From: Campylobacterota bacterium
GTDB taxonomy: Bacteria; Campylobacterota; Campylobacteria; Campylobacterales; Sulfurovaceae
Assembly: GCA_003646505.1 (NCBI GenBank)
Contig: QMKT01000018.1
Coordinates: 1-16,318 of the forward strand
Length of the DNA stretch: 16,318 bases
Direction: 5' to 3'
Translations under genes and position numbers: made by a program
The notes under the pieces: model-generated
What the model saw: only the letters and a program-made list of their open reading frames with translations
Database searches by the model: none
What the model was told of the DNA's origin: nothing
Shown here: piece after piece, positions 6,303 to 14,243 of the stretch
Layout: each line of letters opens with the position of its first letter
Position numbering within the stretch: position 1 is the stretch's first letter

Positions 6303-9300
6303 ATGACTATACGTAATAGACTTAAACTCACTGGGATGGTACCAATTACCCTACTGATCCTACTTTCAAGTTATTTCTTCATAACTTCATATTTGAACTT
6401 TGAAAAAGCCAGTGAACTCAAAATAACACTGATTAACAATGCTGCCATGGACAAAGCCTTGGTAAACATAGGTAAAGAGCGTGGGTTAACCGCTTTATAC
6501 TTAGGTAGTGATAAAAAAGAATTTTCTGATTCAATGATAAAACAGCGAGAAACATCAGATGAGGTTTTTGAAGACATCAAATATGAAGTGATGACAGACC
6601 ACACTGCTTACCTTCCTATGTTGATTGAATTATTAGGTAAAAAAACTATCACACAAGACAACAAATCGTTTGAAACATTTTTAGCCAATGTAGATAAACT
6701 TGGGGATATAAGAAAAAAGGTAGATACGGAAAATGTAGATTTTAAAAATATCTTTTTTACTACCTATACAGAATCTCTATCGACCCCCGTTATTGACAAG
6801 CTTTTAGCCGTTAAGAACTATTCACTTGATACAGAAATTTCATCACTTATTTCTACACTGATCCAACTTTATACTGCAAAAGAAAATGCAGGATTGGAAA
6901 GAGGATTTATTTCATACTACATGACCAAAAAATCTTCCATGTCATTTGATGAAATTGCATTATGGGATAACTTCAAAACAAAAGCAAATGTCTTTGATAT
7001 TAAACAAGTAACCAACCCACTCTTACGAAAACAGCTTGAAAAGTTATTGAATAATGACCAATCTATAGAGACGATGGAAGAACTTGCGATGACTTCATCT
7101 GCGATTCAAACCGATATTGATAATGGTGACTATGCTGAAGAAGCTATTGACTGGTTTGCTCTTCAAACTAAAAAGATCACCCTGCTCTCAAAAGCTGAAC
7201 TTATCGTTTCTGATGTTTTATGGAATAAAAGTGAAGTGTATCTTCAAAGACAACTTTTACTTCTCTCCATTGCTTCAGCGATCTGGTTACTGGCTTTTAT
7301 CCTTGCATATCTTGGATACACCACAACAAGGGATATTACAAGAAACATTAAAGAGCTTGAAGAAGTATTGAACAAAGCTGTTGATGAGATGAAAAGTAGT
7401 GACCAGTATCTTACATCTGACACTATTGCCATTGAAAATATTGAACTCGATACGCATGAAGGTACCAAAGAGGCCTACAAGTTCCTTGAAGAACTTGTAG
7501 AAACAGCGAAAGATGATAAACTCATTGCCCTACAGGCCAATGAAGCAAAATCTCTTTTCCTTGCCAACATGTCACATGAAATTCGTACTCCACTCAATGG
7601 TATTGTTGGATTTACAGAAATCTTACGTAGTACAGACCTTACAGAAGAACAAGACGAATTCCTTTCTATTATTGATAAAAGTTCAGAAAACCTTCTTAGT
7701 ATTATTAACAACATTCTTGACCTTTCAAAAATTGAAAGTAATAAAATTGAGATTGAAAACATTGTATTTGATGCAGCTGAAGAGTTTGAATCTGCTGTTG
7801 AAACCTATGCGGTAGCTGCGACAGAGAAAAATATTGACTTAAACTACTATATGGATCCGTTGATCTCCGCAAAACTCAAAGGTGACCCGACCAAGATCAA
7901 AGAGATCGTTATTAACCTTCTTTCAAATGCTGTTAAATTCACAAGTTACGGTGGTGAGATCAATCTTGTTATCAAAAGAATTGTGGATGAAAATGAGACG
8001 AGTCACGTACACTTTTCTGTTCAGGATAACGGTATCGGTATGACAAAAGATCAACAATCACGTATCTTTGATGCCTTCTCCCAAGCAGATGTATCTGTTA
8101 CCAGAAAGTATGGTGGTACAGGTCTTGGTCTTACTATTTCAAGTCAGTTCGTTGAACTTATGGGTGGAGACCTTGAACTAGAGAGTGCAAAAGATCATGG
8201 TACGACCTTCTACTTCTCCTTGCCTTTAGAAGAAGTAACATCAACAGAAGTAAATTATGCACATGCATTTACAGATCTTACAATCGGTAAATATGCTCAA
8301 GATATTCCAACAAAACTTGATAATTATTTGGAGGATTACTTTAAATACTTCGGTCCATCTGTCAAGCACTTTGAATCTATTGGAGATCTCAAAGAACTTG
8401 ATAGTAATAATGTATGTAAGAATTACTGGATCGATATTGATAAAGCAAGACAAAATATTTTAGATGCTATCCACCATATGGATAAATCTAAACTGATCGT
8501 TATGGCAAATGTTACAAGTCGTCATAAACTTGAAGAGCTTGGTATTGATCAAAGTAATGTTATCTATAAACCTGTTACCCTGAGTAAACTCAGAGAGGTA
8601 TTAAGCAACACAGCCAACATTACACCACAACTTATTGAAGAGACCGTTAGTGCGCAACAAACGAGATTTGATGCACATATCCTGGTCACAGAAGATAATA
8701 TCATTAACCAAAAACTCATTAAACGTATTTTGGAAGAGCATGGTATCAGTGTTGATCTTGCCAACAACGGTCTTGAATCATTTGAAAAACGAAGATCAGG
8801 TACCTATGATCTTCTCTTTATGGATATTCAAATGCCTGTTATGGATGGTATTGAAGCCACTCACGAGATATTGGACTATGAGGAAGATGAAGAGTTGGCA
8901 CACATCCCTATTGTTGCCTTGACTGCGAATGCACTTAAAGGAGATAGAGAAAGATTCCTCAATGAAGGTATGGATGAATATATCACGAAGCCTATTGAGA
9001 CAACCGAACTACTCTACGTTCTCAATAAATTCTTATCACATAAAACCAGCAGTAGCGATGATGCCCCTGTAAAGAAAGAATCACCTGCTGTAGTTAAAGA
9101 GGTAACCGTACCTCCTGTAGCAGCACCAGAAGAAACGCTTGAACTTGTGATTGATGAGCCCGTAGTTGAATTAGAAACACAAGGAAAGAAAAAAATACTT
9201 ATTGCTAAAAAATTCCTGCTTGCACGAAGAGTCCTCGCAAAAGTATTAGAAAACCTCGGTCAAGATTATGAGATTCTAGATGATATAAATTCACTACAGA

Positions 9301-9509
9301 AAGCTCTCGCATCTGGTAATTATGACCTGCTTTTTGCAGATGGTAATCTTATCACAGAAAGTATTGGCAACGAACATGACAATGTAGCTATAATTTCGTC
9401 AACGGATACAAATAACCCTCAGGAAGTAACTGTTAAATTGGGTGAGAATATCACCAATATGGCTACCAAAGAAGAGATAGAAAACATTATTAAAAAATAT
9501 AGAGGATAA
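6303..9509 (+). CDS. membrane hybrid histidine kinase, NIT-like sensor, three receiver-like domains
   Basis: This is a 1068-residue inner membrane kinase. TM1 (about 11-30) and TM2 (about 317-338) enclose a helical periplasmic region with KERGLTALYLGS and KENAGLERGFISYY, the pattern of NIT (nitrate/nitrite-sensing) domains. The actual ligand is unknown. A coiled linker leads to HisKA with the autophosphorylated His425 in MSHEIRTPLNGIVGF. HATPase_c (about 525-640) has LLSNAVKFT, DNGIGMT and GGTGLGL. Residues about 655-770 look like a receiver without the acidic pocket or phospho-Asp. The receiver at about 790-905 is intact (VTEDN, phospho-Asp841 in LLFMDIQMPVMDG, Lys in YITKPIE). A Pro/Glu/Val-rich linker (about 910-957) leads to a last receiver-like domain (961-1068). 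There the acidic pair is replaced by Ala-Lys (ILIAKKF), though Asp remains in LLFADGN. An AAGGA site lies 8 bp before the ATG. Confidence 0.95.
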   Translation: MTIRNRLKLTGMVPITLLILLSSYFFITSYLNFEKASELKITLINNAAMDKALVNIGKERGLTALYLGSDKKEFSDSMIKQRETSDEVFEDIKYEVMTDHTAYLPMLIELLGKKTITQDNKSFETFLANVDKLGDIRKKVDTENVDFKNIFFTTYTESLSTPVIDKLLAVKNYSLDTEISSLISTLIQLYTAKENAGLERGFISYYMTKKSSMSFDEIALWDNFKTKANVFDIKQVTNPLLRKQLEKLLNNDQSIETMEELAMTSSAIQTDIDNGDYAEEAIDWFALQTKKITLLSKAELIVSDVLWNKSEVYLQRQLLLLSIASAIWLLAFILAYLGYTTTRDITRNIKELEEVLNKAVDEMKSSDQYLTSDTIAIENIELDTHEGTKEAYKFLEELVETAKDDKLIALQANEAKSLFLANMSHEIRTPLNGIVGFTEILRSTDLTEEQDEFLSIIDKSSENLLSIINNILDLSKIESNKIEIENIVFDAAEEFESAVETYAVAATEKNIDLNYYMDPLISAKLKGDPTKIKEIVINLLSNAVKFTSYGGEINLVIKRIVDENETSHVHFSVQDNGIGMTKDQQSRIFDAFSQADVSVTRKYGGTGLGLTISSQFVELMGGDLELESAKDHGTTFYFSLPLEEVTSTEVNYAHAFTDLTIGKYAQDIPTKLDNYLEDYFKYFGPSVKHFESIGDLKELDSNNVCKNYWIDIDKARQNILDAIHHMDKSKLIVMANVTSRHKLEELGIDQSNVIYKPVTLSKLREVLSNTANITPQLIEETVSAQQTRFDAHILVTEDNIINQKLIKRILEEHGISVDLANNGLESFEKRRSGTYDLLFMDIQMPVMDGIEATHEILDYEEDEELAHIPIVALTANALKGDRERFLNEGMDEYITKPIETTELLYVLNKFLSHKTSSSDDAPVKKESPAVVKEVTVPPVAAPEETLELVIDEPVVELETQGKKKILIAKKFLLARRVLAKVLENLGQDYEILDDINSLQKALASGNYDLLFADGNLITESIGNEHDNVAIISSTDTNNPQEVTVKLGENITNMATKEEIENIIKKYRG

Positions 9510-9514
9510 GATAA

Positions 9515-9880
9515 ATGGCACTAAAAGTACTTATTGTTGATGATGACTTCATCAACAGAAAACTATTGTCTACACTGTTAAAGAAGAACCCAAGTGTAAC
9601 AGATATGATTGAGGCAGAGAATGGTTCTGATGCCCTAGATAAACTTAAGAAAGATCAAGATATTGATCTTATCTTGTTGGATATCATGATGCCTGTTGTC
9701 GATGGAATAGAGTTTCTCAAGATCTTCAGATCAAACATGGCAAACTCTCACATCCCTGTGATCGTTCTTTCAACGGATGATACTAGAAAAACAGAAGTAT
9801 TTGACAATGGGGCAAATGATTTTTTAAGAAAACCTGTCAAACAAGAGGAACTTACTGCAAAAATAGTACAGTGGACATAA
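9515..9880 (+). CDS. single-domain response regulator (CheY-like receiver)
   Basis: The 121-residue product is a complete receiver with no output domain. It has the acidic pocket VDDD (residues 8-11), phospho-acceptor Asp56 in ILLDIMMPVVDG, the switch Ser/Thr in VIVLSTDD (86-87) and Lys106 in FLRKPV. It starts 5 bp after the kinase stop with AGAGGA overlapping the kinase's last codons, so it is the last gene of the operon. It is the natural end point of a His425-Asp841-His374(Hpt)-Asp56 relay. This ordering is inferred from domain content. With no DNA-binding or enzymatic domain, output should be by contact, for example with a flagellar motor or a c-di-GMP enzyme encoded elsewhere. Confidence 0.94.
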   Translation: MALKVLIVDDDFINRKLLSTLLKKNPSVTDMIEAENGSDALDKLKKDQDIDLILLDIMMPVVDGIEFLKIFRSNMANSHIPVIVLSTDDTRKTEVFDNGANDFLRKPVKQEELTAKIVQWT

Positions 9881-9898
9881 ACCGATCTTAAAAATTTA

Positions 9899-9925
9899 TG
9901 TGTAGGGTCAAGTAAACCCTACACA
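9899..9925 (-). terminator. intrinsic terminator of lon, overlapping its stop codon
   Basis: A perfect 10-bp inverted repeat, TGTGTAGGGT (9899-9908) and ACCCTACACA (9916-9925), has a 7-nt loop. Read on the minus strand it includes the lon TAG stop (9919-9921) and is followed by ATAAATTTTTAAG, with a run of five T. In the plus direction it lies 18 bp past the response regulator stop. It has no T-run there, so it is at best a weak terminator for the converging operon. Confidence 0.82.
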
Positions 9926-12336
9926 AACACCTCTTGTAATACTTCTTCTACATGTGACACACCCACGATCTTAATATTATTTTTCACCTCTTCAGGAATA
10001 TCTTCTAGGTCACGTTCATAATTTTTCATCGGGATCAATGCTTTAGTCACTCCTGCTTTATATGCTGCAATAAGTTTCTCTTTGAGTCCACCAATAGGAA
10101 GTACTTTCCCTGTCAGTGTCACCTCACCTGTCATAGCCACTTTATTGTCTATTTTACGGTCACTAAGTATGGAAGCGATCGCTGACACCATAGCAATACC
10201 TGCACTTGGACCATCTTTTGGTGTGGCACCTTCTGGGACATGTATATGAAGATCATAACGCTTATAGACTTCAGAGGCATCCAAGTGTATACGTTCTTCT
10301 CTCTCTTTTGCAGAGTGCGGTATAACCGATGATGAGATGGCGAGATCTCCATTGTCTATAAGTATTTTCACCACAGAGTGGGCAATACGTACAGATTCTT
10401 TCATTACATCACCCAAGCTTCCCGTAAGTTGTAATCCACCTTTACCTTTGATCTTGATCGCTTCAATAGTCAATACATCACCACCTACTGCTGTCCATGC
10501 CAAACCATTCACAACACCTACTTGAGGTTTTGCGTCAACTAAAGAAATTTCAAATACTTTTTTATCTGTAAATTTTTTCAAATTCCTATTTGTAATAGTA
10601 ATTTTGTCTTTTGTTTTATCTTCTAAAAATTGTCTTGCACTTTTGCGCATCAACCCTGCAACCCTACGGCGTAAATTTCTTACCCCTGCTTCTCTTGTAT
10701 ATTCATCGATCAACGTTTTCAACGCTTTATCTGACATAGAAAACTCTCTGCGTTTTAGAGCATGTTTTTTAAGTTCTTGAGGGATCAAATATCGTTTTGC
10801 TATTTCAAACTTCTCTTTTGGCGTATAAGAATTTAGTCCTATAAACTCCATTCTATCCCGTAATGGTGCAGGTATACGACCCACATCATTAGCCGTAGCG
10901 ATAAAAATAGCTTTACTTAGATCAATGTTGAAATTTAAATAATAATCTCTATATTTGCTGTTTTGTTCGGGGTCAAGTATTTCAAGCAGTGCCGCGGTAG
11001 GGTCACCTCTCATGCTACGCCCTACTTTATCTATCTCATCAAGTACAATGACAGGATCCATACTTTTGGCCTCTATCAGCCCTTGCACCAAGCGACCGGG
11101 CATTGCACCCACATAAGTACGTCTGTGACCTCTAAGTTCATTCACGTCTTCCAGTCCACCCAGTGCCATACGTACCAGCGGTCTTCCAAGTGCGGTAGCT
11201 ATTGAGTTTGCAAGTGAAGTTTTACCAACACCTGGAGGTCCTGCAAAACAGAGTATAACACCCCCAGTCTCTTTTTGTTTAATACCTCTAAGATCTGCCA
11301 GTTCACGCACAGAAAAAAATTCAACAATACGTTCTTTTGGTTTTTCCAAAGAATAATGGTCTTTATCAAGTTCAAATGAAACATCTTTTACATTTAAGTT
11401 TTTCTTCGTCAACTTTCCAAAAGGAAGTTCAAGTACCCATTCCAAATAAGTCTGAAGCACATTGGCATCTGCAGAGTCTGGATGCATACGGGCAAAACGG
11501 TCCAACTGCTTAGAGATCTCTTTAAAAGCATCTTCCTGCATATGCGGTTTCAGTGCTGCTACTTTCTCACGGAATGTAGCAATCTCTTCTTCTCTTTGCG
11601 TATCCATACCCAACTCTTGCTGTATCTCTTTGAGTTGCTCTTTTAAGAAATACTCTTTGTTGGTCTGTTCTATCTTTGTATGTACTTTTGTACGTATCTC
11701 ACGTTGTACTTTTGCAGCTTCTATTTCAGAAGTAACAATATCAATGAGTCCCAACAAACGCTTTTCTATGTGAAGTTCAATGTAGAGTACATAAGCAACT
11801 TCTTTGTCAAGTTTTAACATGGATGAAACCAGGTCTGCTATACGGTTAGGCTCATCATTTTCTTCTATCGTTCGTATAAGGTCTGCAGGTATTTGAGAGT
11901 TTAATGACGAGAGTTTCTTTATCTTGTCTCTCAAAATATCCATGAGAGCATCTGCTTTCAGTTTATTATAATCCTTTAAAGTCACTATATCTATAACAGC
12001 ACGATTAAACGTTCCTTCTTGCGGCTCAAGTATTTTTCCTCTGGAAAGCCCTTGGAAAAGTATCTTTACTCTGCCGTCAGGTATATGAACTTTACGCATG
12101 ATCGAGCCTATCACACCTACTTTATACATGGCATCAAAATCCCGACTTCCCTCTTTACCCGGCATGGAGGACGTGACAAAAAGTAAAGAGTTATTTTCCA
12201 TTGCGTCTGTAGCAGCATCAATGTCTTTCTGATTGCTAAGAAAAATAGGGCTGATCATAAAAGGATAAAGAAAAAGTTCATCCTCTACGACTACCGGAAG
12301 AGTAGTGGGTAATGCATCATAATCGCTGAGTTGCAT
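9919..12336 (-). CDS. lon: ATP-dependent protease Lon
   Basis: Lon is a cytoplasmic homohexameric AAA+ protease that degrades misfolded and regulatory proteins. The 805-residue product is full length. It has an N-terminal substrate-binding domain (1 to about 200), a coiled-coil linker and an AAA+ module with Walker A GPPGVGKT (366-373) and Walker B VIVLDEID (429-436). The protease domain has catalytic Ser711 in PKDGPSAG and Lys754 in GGLKEKL, spaced 43 residues apart as in E. coli Lon. Around residues 661-690 there is an insert (NGDLAISSSVIPHSAKEREE) that is absent from E. coli Lon and that I associate with Campylobacterota Lon. The start is supported by AAAGGA about 6 bp upstream. It lies downstream of bamD in the same direction; Helicobacter has the same neighbours. 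Confidence 0.97.
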   Translation of the reverse strand: MQLSDYDALPTTLPVVVEDELFLYPFMISPIFLSNQKDIDAATDAMENNSLLFVTSSMPGKEGSRDFDAMYKVGVIGSIMRKVHIPDGRVKILFQGLSRGKILEPQEGTFNRAVIDIVTLKDYNKLKADALMDILRDKIKKLSSLNSQIPADLIRTIEENDEPNRIADLVSSMLKLDKEVAYVLYIELHIEKRLLGLIDIVTSEIEAAKVQREIRTKVHTKIEQTNKEYFLKEQLKEIQQELGMDTQREEEIATFREKVAALKPHMQEDAFKEISKQLDRFARMHPDSADANVLQTYLEWVLELPFGKLTKKNLNVKDVSFELDKDHYSLEKPKERIVEFFSVRELADLRGIKQKETGGVILCFAGPPGVGKTSLANSIATALGRPLVRMALGGLEDVNELRGHRRTYVGAMPGRLVQGLIEAKSMDPVIVLDEIDKVGRSMRGDPTAALLEILDPEQNSKYRDYYLNFNIDLSKAIFIATANDVGRIPAPLRDRMEFIGLNSYTPKEKFEIAKRYLIPQELKKHALKRREFSMSDKALKTLIDEYTREAGVRNLRRRVAGLMRKSARQFLEDKTKDKITITNRNLKKFTDKKVFEISLVDAKPQVGVVNGLAWTAVGGDVLTIEAIKIKGKGGLQLTGSLGDVMKESVRIAHSVVKILIDNGDLAISSSVIPHSAKEREERIHLDASEVYKRYDLHIHVPEGATPKDGPSAGIAMVSAIASILSDRKIDNKVAMTGEVTLTGKVLPIGGLKEKLIAAYKAGVTKALIPMKNYERDLEDIPEEVKNNIKIVGVSHVEEVLQEVFV

Positions 12337-12382
12337 AAGAAATCCTTTGGAGATAAATTTTAAATTCTAAATTCTAAATGTT

Positions 12383-12504
12383 GAATTTTGAATGATGGAA
12401 GGCACTTTAAAGAGTGCTTTTATGAAAGAATTATTGCAATATTTATGATCGAAGCAGAGCAACTGCACCACACACAATCATTCAAAATTCATCATTCAAA
12501 ATTC
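12383..12504. repeat. 14-bp repeat in two direct copies and one exact inverted copy
   Basis: The unit ATCATTCAAAATTC occurs twice in direct tandem (12477-12490 and 12491-12504) and continues with ATCATTAATTAA. Its exact reverse complement GAATTTTGAATGAT lies at 12383-12396, preceded by a short TAAATTC repetition (12361-12376). The inverted copies flank about 80 bp. The whole sits in the 192-bp gap between bamD and lon, where no gene is visible. AT-rich spacer repeats of this sort can be miniature elements or slippage products. No transposase or target-site duplication is evident. Confidence 0.6.
12399..12420 (+). terminator. hairpin with T-run in the bamD-lon gap (role uncertain)
   Basis: AAGGCACT (12399-12406) pairs with AGTGCTTT (12413-12420) in an 8-bp stem with one G-T pair and a 6-nt loop, followed by T. 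The T-rich tail is on the plus strand, opposite to the flanking genes, so it cannot end the bamD transcript efficiently. It may be a structure in the lon leader or a terminator for an unknown plus-strand transcript. Confidence 0.25.
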
Positions 12505-12514
12505 ATCATTAATT

Positions 12515-12530
12515 AAGAGCATCTGCTCTC
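12515..12530 (-). terminator. weak hairpin at the end of bamD
   Basis: On the minus strand GAGAGC, loop AGAT, GCTCTT form a 6-bp stem that overlaps the bamD TGA stop and is followed by AATTAATG. The stem is short and the T-run poor, so partial read-through into lon is likely. It overlaps the stop codon in the same manner as the stronger lon terminator. Confidence 0.35.
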
Positions 12531-13173
12531 AATCAAACACATATCCTATTATACCTTTTTCAGGTGGTGTAATATCGGTCATTTCAACAACAGAACCTTT
12601 ATTTTTATCTCTATATATTTTGGCAGCATCTGGTTTATCGGTTCTCTCATACAGAGCAGCAATATTTTCATTAAGCAGATATTGACTCATGTGTAACCGT
12701 ATAAGCATCGTATTCACAAGCGGCGCATATGCAGACCCTGGGTAACGATAGATATAGACTTTAGACGATTCAATACTGTCCATGATAAGCTTTTGATCTT
12801 TATACACATCTTTCACACCTAAAAATGAAGCTTTCAGTTTCATAAAATCAGTATATTCACGACTGTCACCTTCACCATACCGTTTGTTATACTCATCGAG
12901 ATAATAGTTTGCAAGCAGATATTCTTCTTTATTCATATGCGCATGAGAGAGCATCATCATCGTAGTTGGCATAAGTGGTGAACGCATATGCTCACTCTTA
13001 AGAGAGATATAATACGCATCAGCTTTGTCCATATTTCCCCGGGAAATACTGTCAGCTATCTTCTGATACCAGTACAATGCCGGTTTATTAAACTCCGCTA
13101 CCTCTTCATCACTACCGCCACATCCTGCAAACATAAATGCGATTGCCAAACTCAATAAAATACGCTTCTTCAA
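12529..13173 (-). CDS. bamD: outer membrane protein assembly factor BamD (lipoprotein)
   Basis: BamD is the essential lipoprotein of the BAM complex that, with BamA, inserts beta-barrel proteins into the outer membrane from its periplasmic face. The 214-residue product has a lipoprotein signal MKKRILLSLAIAFMFAGC with lipidated Cys18. A series of TPR-like helices follows: ALYWYQKIADSISRGNMDKA, YLLANYYLDEYNKRYG and SSKVYIYRYPGSAYAP. The YRYPGSAYAP-type turn is characteristic of BamD. It is slightly shorter than the roughly 245-residue E. coli protein. Placement next to lon matches Helicobacter, where comL (the older name for bamD) neighbours lon. The 139-bp gap upstream contains TATTAT/TATATT boxes that could give bamD its own promoter. 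Confidence 0.9.
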   Translation of the reverse strand: MKKRILLSLAIAFMFAGCGGSDEEVAEFNKPALYWYQKIADSISRGNMDKADAYYISLKSEHMRSPLMPTTMMMLSHAHMNKEEYLLANYYLDEYNKRYGEGDSREYTDFMKLKASFLGVKDVYKDQKLIMDSIESSKVYIYRYPGSAYAPLVNTMLIRLHMSQYLLNENIAALYERTDKPDAAKIYRDKNKGSVVEMTDITPPEKGIIGYVFD

Positions 13174-13312
13174 ATTTGAATCCTGTTTTTGAAATATATA
13201 ATACCTTTATACTATCTCAAAATAGGTATAAAACGTATTAATATGCTAATATAATTCTACCTATGTAAAGTACTAAAAAAGGGGAATTTACAACAGCCAT
13301 CCAATGATGACG

Positions 13313-13999
13313 TTATGACTTCTCATAACCTACTATGTATGCATGACCAGATTCTGGTTCAATGATGATCTCTATATCACTTATATCACTTCCCGTAACA
13401 AATTTAAAAGCAATCTTGCATTCGTCCTGCATAGTAGTACTATAATCAGGACTTGTTGAGCCAAAATGCCCTTTATGTGGTCTTCCCAAATTGTCAAAAC
13501 CGATATATCTTCCATTATCTGTCCCTGCAGAACCCGTCTGTGGATTACAATTTGTGAAATCAACATCACTGATACCTTTTTTACTTATAAAAGTTCTTCG
13601 GCTCGTATCTGATGCTACACTATCAGGACCTAGACATGGATTATAAGCCCTCGTGACCATTTTTTTGCCATTACTCGCATCAATAGCCATCTCATCCGTA
13701 CCTAGGCTTCCTCCGTAATTTTTATCTGACCCGACATAATAAAAAACATTGTCATTCGTTCCACATTCTTGAAAACCTATCGTCCAAAATGCCTTTTGCC
13801 AATTAGCATTTTCCGGATTAACTACGTTATCCATCAGTGCCATATGCTGTGTAAACCTTATATCTGTCAATAACTGACCTGCCACTTCCTGCCTCACATC
13901 TCTATCTAGTCTAGGCATTGCAATGGCTGCCAATATACCTAAAACAATTATTGCCATAATAAGTTCTATCATTGTAAAAGCAGATCTTTTTTCTACCAT
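13313..13999 (-). CDS. type IV pilin-like / type II secretion prepilin
   Basis: The 228-residue product starts with a short basic leader (MVEKRSA), a prepilin peptidase site and the class III pilin helix FTMIELIMAIIVLGILAAIAMP. Cleavage would fall between Ala7 and Phe8, with the conserved Glu at mature position 5 (Glu12). The residue before the cut is Ala instead of the usual Gly; Ala is tolerated in some prepilins. The globular part contains four cysteines that could form disulfides (QECGTND, YNPCLG, TNCNPQ, DECKIA). It could be a minor pilin or a pseudopilin; no pilus motor or secretin gene is in view to decide. AAGG lies 8 bp before the ATG. It is transcribed away from the riboswitch-controlled gene, the two sharing the 294-bp intergenic region. 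Confidence 0.88.
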   Translation of the reverse strand: MVEKRSAFTMIELIMAIIVLGILAAIAMPRLDRDVRQEVAGQLLTDIRFTQHMALMDNVVNPENANWQKAFWTIGFQECGTNDNVFYYVGSDKNYGGSLGTDEMAIDASNGKKMVTRAYNPCLGPDSVASDTSRRTFISKKGISDVDFTNCNPQTGSAGTDNGRYIGFDNLGRPHKGHFGSTSPDYSTTMQDECKIAFKFVTGSDISDIEIIIEPESGHAYIVGYEKS

Positions 14000-14055
14000 T
14001 GTATAACCTTTTTTTCTAAAATATAATAAAAACCTACTGTTATCATAACATAAAT

Positions 14056-14071
14056 TTGATATCTATATCAA
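14056..14071. promoter_or_regulatory. 16-bp dyad, candidate operator
   Basis: TTGATAT-CT-ATATCAA is a perfect inverted repeat with 7-bp arms in the intergenic region between the prepilin gene and the secreted-protein gene. It lies 57 bp upstream of the prepilin start and 60 bp upstream of the plus-strand -10 candidate. It is AT-rich, so chance occurrence is possible. No regulator can be assigned. Confidence 0.3.
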
Positions 14072-14130
14072 TAAAATAAAAACACCACTATTAAAAATAC
14101 TTATTAATAGCTATTTAAGTTAAGCTGTGG

Positions 14131-14136
14131 GATAAT
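14131..14136 (+). promoter_or_regulatory. candidate -10 box (GATAAT) for riboswitch 2
   Basis: GATAAT, one mismatch from TATAAT, predicts a transcript start near 14143, a few bases before the 5' strand of P1 of the following aptamer. The -35 region is not recognisable. An alternative box at 14144-14149 (TTATAG) would start transcription inside the aptamer and is less likely. Confidence 0.4.
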
Positions 14137-14147
14137 AGTAAAATTAT

Positions 14148-14220
14148 AGTAGATAAAGCCAAATTTGTCGCGAGGCAGAGACGGAAAGCCACGGGTCTCA
14201 TTGAGACGGCTGGGCTACCT
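14148..14220 (+). promoter_or_regulatory. c-di-GMP-I (GEMM-I) riboswitch aptamer, copy 2
   Basis: G14158 corresponds to Vc2 G20 and is followed by C, C and the AAA bulge (14161-14163). The 6-bp P2 stem TTTGTC/GGCAGA (14164-14169/14174-14179) is closed by a GCGA tetraloop. GAC (14180-14182), GG, A14185 (A47) and AAGCC follow. P3 uses AGCC (14187-14190) with GGCT (14213-14216), and GTCTC (14195-14199) with GAGAC (14203-14207). C14218 corresponds to C92. The P1-closing pair G14-C93 is G14152-C14219, with exactly five nucleotides between it and G20 as in Vc2. P1 beyond two base pairs is weak. All P2 element lengths equal those of Vc2 and of copy 1. It sits directly upstream of a large secreted repeat protein, a common target class for c-di-GMP control. 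Confidence 0.88.
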
Positions 14221-14243
14221 CATGTACTCAGAGTTAAACTTAC

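Noticed and set aside
9899..9925. Bidirectional terminator for both lon and the response regulator operon
   Set aside because: The stem is perfect, but only the minus-strand side has a T-run, so I assign it to lon. Effective termination of the plus-strand operon here is not supported.
12477..12510. Tandem 14-mers as the start of a CRISPR array
   Set aside because: The copies are directly adjacent without spacers, the unit is too short, and no cas gene is near.
13222..13264. ATAGGTA...TACCTAT inverted repeat and a plus-strand TATAAT (13250-13255) suggesting a small RNA or operator between the prepilin gene and bamD
   Set aside because: The 139-bp gap is very AT-rich, the arms are only 7 bp, and no terminator or small frame on the plus strand supports a transcript.
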